DNA from: Mycteria americana
Lineage: Eukaryota; Chordata; Aves; Ciconiiformes; Ciconiidae
Reading direction: 5' to 3'
Assembly (NCBI RefSeq): GCF_035582795.1
Contig: NC_134368.1
Coordinates: 34,470,501-34,534,500, forward strand
DNA length: 64,000 nucleotides
A model generated the notes under the pieces. It saw only the letters and a list, made by a program, of their open reading frames with translations. It did no database searches and was not told the origin of the DNA. Position 1 is the first letter of the stretch, and each line of letters opens with the position of its first letter. The translations under genes were made by a program, and so were the position numbers. Positions 13,490 through 23,500 of this stretch are shown here, in pieces.

Positions 13490-14140
13490 ACCTGTCAGCG
13501 CACATGGAAGGAGAGAGCACCTGCTTCGTTAACATCATCTGATCAAGGACTTTGTCAAGTGGGATGACAAGGAGAAGGGGGGAAGCCAAACATATGGAGG
13601 CGCAAACCCAACCGAACAACAATAACAGAGACAACAGCAGGGAACAGCACTGGTCAGCCAGACTAATTGGCAAGGGTATGTGGAGCGGGAGGATGCTTGT
13701 TTCAGCAAGATCGGCTGGATGAGGACCTTGTCAAAATGCAGTGAGCACCAAACTGGACCAGGCGGCGAGTCAGGGACCGTGGAGCAGGTAAGAGGGCCTG
13801 GGATCCAGGCAGGGGTGTCAGACAACCAGGGAGGCTGTGCCGGTACTCAGGGATCTGCACCTGCACGTGCGCTTGTGAACACAGAGTGTGGGGTGTGTGT
13901 GTGCGCGCTTTCTCTAGTGAACCTCACCCCTGACGGGAGAAGTGGACTTTGCTGTTGGTACTTGTGTGAGTCCTATACGTAGGTGCTGCTGAAGTTGCCA
14001 CTGGTTGAGCGGGAAAGCAGCAGGCACGTCCAGCAGCCTGGGACGGAGATGCCGGTTCCCTGGGCTGGGCTCCAGTGGCCAGGCAGGAGGATGCCTGGCT
14101 CCGGAGCTGCGGGTGGCAGCCCCTTCCTGTAACATCCCTC
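13490..14140. other. GC-richer unexplained segment with strong splice-donor motif
   Basis: This patch is clearly richer in G and C than its surroundings. Two imperfectly related stretches, about 13500-13562 and 13678-13741, each contain a version of gatNaggacNttgtcaa. A consensus donor CAG|GTAAGA lies at 13785-13793, and an acceptor-like ttgtttcag ends at 13705, which would bound an 82-nt exon at 13706-13787. No protein family is recognised. It could be an untranslated exon of a non-coding RNA or a decayed retroelement leader or LTR. Confidence 0.3.
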
Positions 14141-16640
14141 CACGCTACCTAGATCGCACAACCTGATACAAAGAATAGTCAGACACGGTAATGTTAGAAA
14201 TGTATTCCAGAAGAGACACTTTTTAAAAAAATTCACCAGCAATACCTTGCATATACCTTGCCTGAGGGGAAAAGCTGAGTGGTACCACTTACAACAAAGA
14301 CATTTTGTTTTGATTTGCCAAACACTCAAGCCTCCTCCTCAAACCTCAGCTACTCTCAGCCCAGCTCCTGACATGAAGAAAAGCCAGTAAATTACCTTCG
14401 TTTCCTCAGTCTTTTCCTTGTGAACATTTCATATAAGCATCAATAAACTGTGCCCCAAGTAACCTCTCTCATTGTAGAGAGAGGCTGCCTGAGTACAGTC
14501 ATTTGGGAAATCTGTCCACGAATCCCTAATGGTTCGGATTATCCCAGGATTTACTTTTGCCATAACGCAGTGCTCCTTTGAATATGCTCGCTCTTGAGTT
14601 GTTCTGCTGCTACCTAAAATTTCTGCAGGTCATACCATAGAGGGAGGAGAAGGAGGAAAGGCACAGAAGAAAAGGTCCCTCATGACCCATCCGGAGAGTG
14701 ATGAGAGTCGTGGAGGGAATAGAAAGGAACTGTGGGCATGAAGGAGAGCTAGAGAGCCCACGTCCATGGGGAGAAGCCACGAGGGCAGGAGAGAGGGATT
14801 CTTTACAGCTCTCTGACCAAAGGATGCTCCAAGGTAATTGGGAGTATGCGTCCAGGCAGGCTTTTTTGTCCCCACTAAATTAAAGTAAGATTTCCCTGTT
14901 TATTTCACCAAATGGCCTAATTTTGAACCAGAATGACCATGATTTTGGAGCTCCGGTAAAGAGTATGCTATAATAATTACTACTAATGTAATTATTAGCA
15001 TACTAAATAAGAAAATTCTGATTATTGTGAAATCTGAGCAGTGAGAATAGGGTGGTATTGGCCATGGAAAAGTTAGAAAGCTGGACTACAGAAGGCCATT
15101 TCCATGAAGGGGTGATAAAAAGCCTCTGACCAGAAACTGTATGATATAATTCGAGGTCTTTGTAACACATCATCTTTTTATTCCCACATCTCTGGCAAAC
15201 TGCCACCTCTCTATATACATAATTTTGTATAATAACTATTATTTCAAAGAATTAATCACTACGTTAAAAAGTCTTCTCTACTGTTTACCATGTTTCCCTG
15301 GCATGTGTCATCGTTAATAAGCCCCATATCACATACAGCGTTTTAAAATGGTTTATAGGAAAAAGCTTTTCATAGCCCCCAAGTACGATGCAAAAACTAA
15401 TTCACCCTTATGCATACAGTTCCCAGCTGCTGACTTCTCATGGTACAGCCATGTGTCCCTGGAAACACACAACACAGTAGATGCATGATCCTTTGTACCT
15501 GAGAGAGGTCACTGTCAGGTATTTCCAAATAAGCGCAAAAAGCCATCAAATGAAGTAAATTGCCTTCATTTCTTTTAACTTTTGCCAGTAAAGCATGGGG
15601 TATGCCTTGAAGCGGTGGTAATTTTGTTCCTTATACTTTTAAAATCTGTTTTGAATAATGATGGATGTTTTCATTAAACATACTGAAGTCAAATCCTTTA
15701 AATGTTCTATTAAAATGCTGGCCTCAGTGATGACTTGCATAATTACTTACAGGTAAAATATAGTGGGTTTATTGTCTATGTCATGTTGGGTTTGGTCCTT
15801 TTCCTCTTGTTCTGTGAAATACAGTATGTAGGAATATCAAATCTAGTTTTTCAGTACCGTTCACTATATGTCTGCCTTTTTAATGTATCATACATAATTC
15901 CCCATTATGCAGAATCTTTTCTTAAGTTATTACATTCCAATCTTTCGATGGCATCATATCTTGTTCATTTCTCTTCTATAATAACTATACATTGTGAAGA
16001 TGATTTCACTGAGCCATCCGCAATGATATACGAGCCTTTTTCTTGAACAGGCAAAGATAATTTACTGCCATGGGATATGTAATATTCCTCTCGATACATC
16101 ATTCTGTATTGCTCATTCAGCCAGTTCACCGTGGCTAACTGAAATTCCTCAGCCCAATCTTACAATAATGAGGGGTGCATGATTTTGCATTACATAGAAA
16201 CACTGCAGCCATATGGTCAACTTCTTTTTCTGTCTCTTCAATAAACATGCTGGTGACTCCGTTTCATGCTCTGGAACCTGGCAGCACACCTACTATTGTT
16301 TTTGTCTTATTTTCTCTATTTTGTTCCCTTTCACAGCCTGTTTCCTAATGAATGGCAGTGGTATGCCTTCCAGGTTGTGAGTACTTAGCTTCATGTGTAG
16401 CCTCCCATGCGAGACATTATACAAGCCTTTTTTCCAAGTCCAAACACATTTTAATCAGCCAGCTCTTTCCTACCTACTGTGCCGCCGATGCTCCGAGAGA
16501 CTCCAACAGATTGCAGAAATACTACGGGCCGTGCTCGGCATTTCTAATTCTGGAACAATAATTCAGCAACAATTTGGGTGCCCGTACTGCAACGCAGTCT
16601 GGGTTTACTATGACATTTCACAAGCGTTTCATTACGATGG
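14141..16640. other. Intergenic sequence upstream of the ZDHHC2 promoter
   Basis: No gene recognised. The stretch holds a strong small hairpin at 14962-15004. GC content begins to rise from about 16.45 kb toward the CpG island. Confidence 0.5.
14962..15004. repeat. Hairpin, 17-bp stem with 2-nt bulge, 7-nt loop
   Basis: The left arm agtatgct-(at)-aataattac (14962-14980) pairs with gtaattattagcatact (14988-15004). All 17 positions pair once the 2-nt bulge at 14970-14971 is excluded. The loop is tactaat. Confidence 0.8.
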
Positions 16641-16669
16641 CCATAACGTAAAGCCTTTTCGGGTAAGAG

Positions 16670-16679
16670 TGAGTCAGCA
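16670..16679 (+). promoter_or_regulatory. AP-1 / NF-E2-type site TGAGTCAGCA
   Basis: TGAGTCA at 16670-16676 is a perfect AP-1 core. Together with the following GCA it matches the CNC-small Maf (NF-E2, NRF2, BACH) consensus. It lies about 700 bp upstream of the ZDHHC2 start codon. Occupancy is inferred only. Confidence 0.45.
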
Positions 16680-16997
16680 CAATCCGACGCCACCTTCCCT
16701 TGGCCGAACATCCACCAAGAGCAGGGTCGGCCACCGCGGCCTCCCACGGCCTCTTGCTCGCTGTGACACGGCAGCCTGCGGCACTTGTTGCTCATTATAT
16801 GCTACTCCGAAACACGATTTGCAAATGAGGCAGCACTTTTCCTAACCAAGTGTTTTGAAGTATTTCCAAGGGCAGTTAAGTATCACCACCCCTATTTCAG
16901 AGGCGGAAAAGCCGGAGGAAGCTGGGCTGGGCACCGGAGTTCAACGCGGGGAGACGCCATCGGTGCCTCCAGCCACGTCAACACCCGAAGGCTCCCG

Positions 16998-17003
16998 CAC
17001 GTG
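16998..17003. promoter_or_regulatory. CACGTG E-box in CpG island
   Basis: A perfect palindromic E-box in the context cgCACGTGcc, about 380 bp upstream of the start codon. It is compatible with USF, MYC/MAX or TFEB/MITF factors. Function is inferred only. Confidence 0.4.
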
Positions 17004-17200
17004 CCGGATGCCCGAGAAACGTAACTCATTCTGTAATGAGCCGGGCTGCTCCGCGGCCCGGCCCCAAACTTTGAGGGAGTGCTTCCCGCTATCGCCCACG
17101 GCAGGCGGCGGGAACGTCCCCTTCCCTCCCGGGCCCGGGGCGGCCGGAACCGGGCGGACCCTGAGGGGACGCTGCGGCCCCTCGGGCGGCTCTTCCCGCC

Positions 17201-17232
17201 CCGCCCTGCCCCTGCCCTGCCCTGCCCTGCCC
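17201..17232. repeat. CCCTG-type pentanucleotide run
   Basis: Near-tandem CCCTG/CCCCTG units in the proximal promoter, on the 5' side of the start codon. Confidence 0.75.
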
Positions 17233-17376
17233 GGGGGGAGCGGCGGGCGGGCGGTGGGAGGAGCGGCCCTGCCGGAGAGCCCTGTCAGCGCGGGAGGGAG
17301 GGACCGGGGCGGGCTCCGGCGGGGTGCGCGGCCGGGGCCCGGGCCCCCGGAGCGAGCGGCCGGGATGCGGTGCGGG

Positions 17377-17387
17377 AAGATGGCGGC
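17377..17387 (+). promoter_or_regulatory. ZDHHC2: YY1-type motif over the start codon
   Basis: AAGATGGCGGC matches the YY1 consensus (AANATGGCGGC) exactly and includes the proposed start ATG at 17380. YY1 sites that overlap the first codons are common in TATA-less vertebrate CpG-island genes. The same bases give a strong Kozak context, with A at -3 and G at +4. Confidence 0.6.
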
Positions 17388-17536
17388 ACCGCCGCCGCCG
17401 CCGCCAGCCGGGGCGGCAGGCGCTTGGGGCGGCGTGCGGCGGCGCTGCCAGCGGCTGCTGTACTGGGTGCCGGTGCTCTTCATCTCCAGCATCCTCTGCT
17501 GGTCCTACTACGCCTATGTCACCCAGCTCTGCCTGC
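17380..17536 (+). CDS. ZDHHC2: ZDHHC2 exon 1 (coding part)
   Basis: It encodes residues 1-52: an Ala/Pro-rich start, then [10 protein letters not shown] and TM1 ([18 protein letters not shown]). The ATG at 17380 is chosen because it has the stronger Kozak context and gives a length near that of the human protein. An in-frame ATG at 17365 would add MRCGK. The donor C|GTGAGT is at 17537 and the exon ends in phase 1. The six-proline run comes from a CCG trinucleotide repeat. Confidence 0.93.
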
Positions 17537-20500
17537 GTGAGTGCCGCCGCGGGGGCGGGGGGCGCCGACGGGCTCCCGCGGGACGGGGGTGGGCGCCGCC
17601 GCCGCCCCGGCTGGGAGAGCGCGGCCGGGCTCCCGCCGCCCGCGCCTGCCGGGACGGGGGCGGCGGGCGGCGGCGTTGCCTGTTGTTTGTCGGCGCCGGG
17701 GCCGCCCCTGGCCGCCGCCGCCGCCACGCCCGCGGGTCGGGCTGGGCCGGGGCCGGGGCTGGGGCTGCGCCGCCGCATGCGGCCGGCGACGGGCTGGGCT
17801 GGGCTGGGCCGGGCCGGGCCGGGCCGGGCGGGCTGGAGAGGGGCCGAGCGACCCCCCCGCCTCAGCCCGGTCCCCCCCAGGCGGCCGGGGTCGCGCTGGG
17901 CCTCCGCGCTGCCTCGTCCCCCCCGCGACCTGGTCGCGCGCAGTCTCCACTTCCACGCGAGGAGGGAGCCGATCGCGGGGGGCTTCCGACGGGAGCGAGC
18001 TTTGCTCCGTGGCGAGCACAGCGTGTGACACCCCAGCCCTGAGCGTGGGACCTGGAGGCTCCCTGGGCAGACGGCGTGAGCAAAGTTAGCGGTCCCTTTG
18101 TTTTCTTCCCACTGCGTGACAGCACGTATACATACATACACACACACACACACATATATATATGTGTAAAAAACCCCAGGGTGTTCTGTCAGCCAACGTG
18201 GAAGCGGGAACAGCTAACAGAAAATCCCCGAGTCTCCCCGTGCCGCTCTTCAGACGCCTAGAAGACGCCTGGCTGTCACAACTTCTTGGTCCGCCCTTGG
18301 CATCGGCAGCCTGCAGTTCATTCAGGAGTCATCCTGACCGTGCTCCTTGGCTCTTCCTTAGCGTTAGGCAAATAATTAATCACATACTGGCGACTGGGTG
18401 TGATCAGAGTATTTGTGTGAATTTCAGTAGTCAAGCCAGAAGGATTTATTAAACGACCAGCTCGCTTGGGCTCCCTTGTGAATTAATTTCAGTTTCTGTT
18501 GCGGTATATCTTGTAGGAAGCAATTTAATCTTTGAATTTTAGAGGCTAATGTACAGCGTACTGATGTTTCATGAACAGCGTTATAATAATGGCACAAAGG
18601 AATACAAATTAGCTGTTGTCTCCCCTTTCCCCTCTACTGTAGGTGAGGTTCATAGTGACTGTTGGTCATTTAGCGTCTGTTTAAGGAACAGCAGTGAGGG
18701 GAAAATACCCAGCTCAAGCAGAGTGCATTTATATGCCTATATAACTTTGCCAGACTTCAGCTGTTCATGTTGAAAATCTCAGCAGTCTGGTACCTAATTT
18801 TGGAATTTTTTTTAACAGAAAACTGTGATAAAATTTTTGTCCTACAGATGCTTGGCTGAGCAGTTGAGACATTAAGCAAAAAATGATTGCCAGGCCTAGC
18901 CCCTTTGTTTTGGAAGGAGGTATCAAGGCTTGTTGTGGTTCCTTTATTGGAGGTGGGCTTTTTACATCCTTTTTTCACTAACAACATTCACGTCTGTTAG
19001 TTTTAAATGCTGCTCTTCAACTAGAAATTGGGACTTGAGTTGCTGCGCCCTCACGAGAGGAGGACTGAAGTGTCTACCTCCAGCGCAAGGAAGTGAATTG
19101 TCTGGAAGGTTGTGGGAGAAGTTGACTGAGCGAGCCTGGAAAGGGGAGCTGTAAGCTGACACAAGGAGGGCAAGGATGTTTTGGGGGAAGTGGCCCTATA
19201 CTTAACATCTGTCCTAATGTACGCAGCCCCATGATGCTTACACAGTACAGTAGGCTTGATTTGGGTACTGCTGTTTGAGTGATCTAGTGTGTTTTATCTT
19301 CTGAGTAGTTCTGTATAACAGAGGAATATTGGGTTTCAGCTTACCTGAAAGCGGGTACCTCTTAAGGAAATGGCATGCTTGAAACTTGCTTCAGACTATA
19401 AACTATGGTACCATAATTCCTTGAGAACTGCTCAAAGCAAAAGGCCTGCCATGGGAGGAGGGGAAGAGGGAATCCTGGGGTTCTGCTAAAACATCTTTTG
19501 CTGAATTCCTTTCTATGGACAAAGGGGATTTTTTTTGTTGCTGTTCCCACCACCACCCCCCCCTTCCCCATTCTGCCTGGCTCACCAGTTTTTGAATTCA
19601 GCGTAATAGTTGTCCACGGCTTCTGCTAATTCCATCTTTTATCTATATCTGGATGTTTTCCCTTGTTTTTGGCATACTAAGATAAAATAAACTTATGTCT
19701 TGTCTTACTAATGAATATTTAGTGTAAACAACAGAAGGAATAGCTAACAGCTCTGAGAACGAAAGCCAACGGCAGGAATAGACTGTAAGCATTTCAGTGC
19801 TTTGAAGCCAGCCTGTCTGCTCCATGCATCTTTTACTCCTGCAGCACTGACTGCTAAAGAGGACATATATAGCTGCTTATTTTGTTGCAGCTTACTGTCG
19901 TTGATGCTGACGACAATGTACAGGGAACAATGTTAACCATTGTGCAGTAGGACTTAGCAAGGACTTTGCACAGGTGTAACGTAAGTTGTTTATTTGAGCT
20001 TTTAGTAATGAGAAGGTGTTTCAAATGTAGTATTTTGAATATTTTTTGAAATTTCAACTGAGTGTTGTAGGAGGGACGTTACAGGTTTTTTAAAAAAGAA
20101 AGAAAAAGTCTACTAAGATGATCCATTTCATCCCTAAAGCTAAGTAGTTACAGTATTGAGTAGCATTTTAGAAACAAAAAAAAAAGGTTTTAGAAACAGA
20201 AGAAGGAATCCACAACTTTTAACTGTAGTATTACCACGTCTAGAGTTCTGTCTCTTCTATTAGTGGATTCAGTTAAATGCTTGTGCTGCTTTAACTTTTA
20301 AGGAAAAGGAGAAAGGTACCGAACACTAGCAAACGGTTATCTTCGTCCTGCTGGTTATAGAATACTGGAATTAAATGTGTAAACGAATTGGTTTTAAAAC
20401 ATCTGACTGAAAATTACTTCTATCTAATCCAGTTCCATTCTCTTGATTTTGCTGGTATTGTCATCTCACAACCCTTGTCTGGCAATAGTAGTTTTCTTTT

Positions 20501-23500
20501 TCCCCAAAATAACTTCCTTTTGTGTTTAAAATTAACAGTCCTTTAAGTACGTCTTCCCTTAAAGAAATTTGAGTGTGTTTATGAAAACCTAAGGGTTACA
20601 GATTTATTGTTCTTCCTCTAAAAAAGATGAGGAAATACAGGCGATGTACAATGAGTACATTGAACTTTGATAGCTGAAGCTACTGAAATTTCAACCTAGG
20701 ATATATGGAACAACAACAGCATGAAGTGCAAATGGAATTCTTTCCCCTGGCCCCTGCATCCTTGTGTCTACTCTTTGAAAATACATATTGGATTCAGTAA
20801 ACTCTGCACCTGAAAGAAAGTAATTTTTCTTATGTCTTTGTTCTTATGTGTATCTCTAATTTGGGTTAGTAGAAATATAAGGGACTTAGAGTAGTTAGCC
20901 ACTTCATGCTTTGGGTAAGGCAGAACCAGTAGTTGTTTGCACTGTTTCTGACAGTTGTTTGTTGGATATGTTCTTGGCAAACTCGGATGTTGAGATCCTT
21001 TTTGGTTTTTGTTTCGTTTTGTTTTCCTGCCAGTTCGTGATTTGGAGTTGCATGTAAGAAGGAAAATGTGAAAATTTGACAGTGCTGTGACAGATGTTTT
21101 TAGTGAAAATATCAACTGTGCCGATTAAAGGTTATCCAATAAATACAAACTGGTTGTGTATGTTCAGTTTTGGTCCATTTTTACATGTCACTGATTTTAA
21201 TTCTAAGGATAATACGCTTGCTCAGGGAATCCTGTCTGAAAATGCAGCTTGAATTTATAATTTTGAAGAAGGAAAATAGATTTGCTGTGAAACATAGAAA
21301 TGAGCAATAAGCATTTTCTGACTACTTGAGTGAGGGAAAGGGAGGAAATATTCCCACCTGGTGAGCAATTTGCCTGATTTGGAAAAGAACAAGTGACTTC
21401 AGCACAGTTGAAGCGGGGGACAACAAGACATTCACAACACAGTCAGGAGAGAGAGCTCATAAGCCACGTCTTTGTTTTTGGAGTAGAATATGTGACCGGG
21501 ATCTGTCCACTGCTACCTTCAGTATGGAACAGAAAAACGTGGAATGACATCCAGCTGCTAAAGATGTTAATGATTGTGAAAGATTTTTGCTGGAGGATCA
21601 GATTGATTAGTGCTGAATTGAGGTTTTTGTCTCTGTGTAACGTCAGTGGAATGGAATTATAGCAGGATAAAAAGCTGCTTAATTCATCACAGTTTAGAGG
21701 CAGAATTAATATGTGCCCTGTAGGCATGGCACAGTGTCATCAGGGGATCAGAAGCAGCAGAAAATATGGAGATAGAAACTGATAGGGGAAAAAAAAAAGG
21801 AAAAAAAAAAAAGTGAGGCCCAAGATTTGGTCAGCTGGATTTGAGCTCTTTGCTCAGTATGTTCTCCAGGTGGATCAAAGGATTTACGGTACTTGCTGCT
21901 CATGTCTTGTAATCATTTACAGCTTATATCTGGCTGCAGAAATACTAGTACGTTGTAACATTGCAGTTGGCTGTTGTCAAATACCAGTTAAATACCCTGT
22001 CTGTACGTTGGCTGCTAAGGTAGCAAAGGATTTTGGTCAAAGCAAATTTGTATTTTTATACTGTGTTTTGCAAACACCACATTTTTTCCTCTTCTGAGAT
22101 CCCTGGGTACTTTCAGAAAAGTTTCAAAACTGGCACCTGAAGTAAAATTGGCTTCTGAATTTTAGCCAGCAGAACTCCTGGGCGTTTCTCAAATTTAATT
22201 TGATTTCTTTCTCAGACTTTCAAAGACAGCTGCCATTCTCTACTTCTGAAATTGAATTGAAGTCTGTATTTAAGGATGACTGCTTATCTTTCTATGTAGT
22301 GCCTGGTGTACTACCTATAGGTTTTGTGCCTTAAAATTTAAACCATGGCTTTAAGTTGAAAACAGAAGGTCTATGGTGAAGATATAATTACTGCATAAGA
22401 TTGTGTTTTCAGTTAAAGGTTTAACACTGGTTGATATATAACAGCTTGAATATATGTTCTTGTCAGGTTGTACTCTTTGTTTGCTAAGAAGAATCTGGTC
22501 ATACAACTTCTCTAGAAGTAGTCTTCACTCTTCAGTTAGTCCTTGTGACTTGGAAAGTAAATGGGAATTTTGTAAAGAAGAAAGATTAGATCAATTCTTA
22601 GGCATACTCAATTCAAAAGCAGTGGTTTTGTGACCTTACCTAAAAAAGTACCAGATAGCAGCTTGCTGCTGTGTAGGTGGGCGGTGATGTAGTTTGATGC
22701 GCACAGGGGTAAAATGAATTTACCGAAACATTCACAAATACTGCCAAATCCAAATGTGTGGGTTATCGATGACTACTTATGCTAACCTTAAATCTCCCAG
22801 AAATATTTCTGTTACTATTGTCCTGAAGTGAAGCACTGGTGGCAAAGTCTCCACCGTGTCACTCTGAATCAATGCAACCCACTGCTCTGTCTAGCAAAGA
22901 GGTAGTTTTTATTGCAAGCACTGATTTTTTTCTAAAGGACTGTTGCAGACAAGGATAAAACGCGTCACAACTATAAAACACTTTTTATGTGTACAGAGAC
23001 ATGAGTTAAACTGCATCTACAGATCAGTGTTTTCCAGCTTCAGATATGCTATAAAGATAAAATACACACTTAGTTTTGTGAATCAGATCCAAGATGTTAA
23101 ACTGTATAAAAGTTTGAGAGAAACAGCTACTTATAGATGTGGCTGCAGAATCTCTGAATCAGATGTATCTTATTTTCCCATTCCAAAGTTCTAAATATTT
23201 TTAAAATGTACATAAAATACGGAAGCAAGATTTTGTATATCCACTTCCATCAAAGCTTTAAAAAAATAATTGCTTTCTCCAGTCTTTTCTTTTTTTTTTT
23301 TTTTTAATCTAACCATTACATTTACTGTTCAGGAATTTCAATTTTGGGTTTAGAAGTCAAGCACAATTTAATGTTAGAAAACCAATGCAATTTTTTTACA
23401 TGAATTCCAAAATCTTCTGGGTTTTGTGGTAGCAATGTGTCTTGCCATGTCTCTAGCTACATGGAGATGGATGCCTACTTAATTTTTCCATGGGTGAGAG

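Larger units (their letters stand above)
16920..18070. promoter_or_regulatory. ZDHHC2: CpG island promoter of ZDHHC2
   Basis: This block of about 1.1 kb is strongly GC- and CpG-rich in an otherwise AT-rich window. It spans the 5' flank, exon 1 and the beginning of intron 1 of ZDHHC2. It holds a CACGTG E-box at 16998-17003, tandem GC boxes such as cccgccccgccc near 17195-17206 and ggcgggcgg near 17242, and no obvious TATA box. That fits a housekeeping-type dispersed promoter. The exact transcription start cannot be read. Long open frames exist here on all strands because stop codons are rare in such GC-rich DNA; they are not genes. Confidence 0.88.

Noticed and set aside
16393-16845. 150-codon plus-strand frame just before the CpG island
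   Set aside because: No domain seen. It is in rising GC where chance frames lengthen, and it is not connected to ZDHHC2 by phase or splice sites.
16855-18153. Very long open frames (up to 395 codons +, 354 codons -) over the CpG island
   Set aside because: They arise because GC-rich DNA has few stop codons. The real coding part is only 17380-17536, which ends in a consensus donor and continues the ZDHHC2 frame. The other frames are low-complexity Pro/Arg/Gly/Ala.
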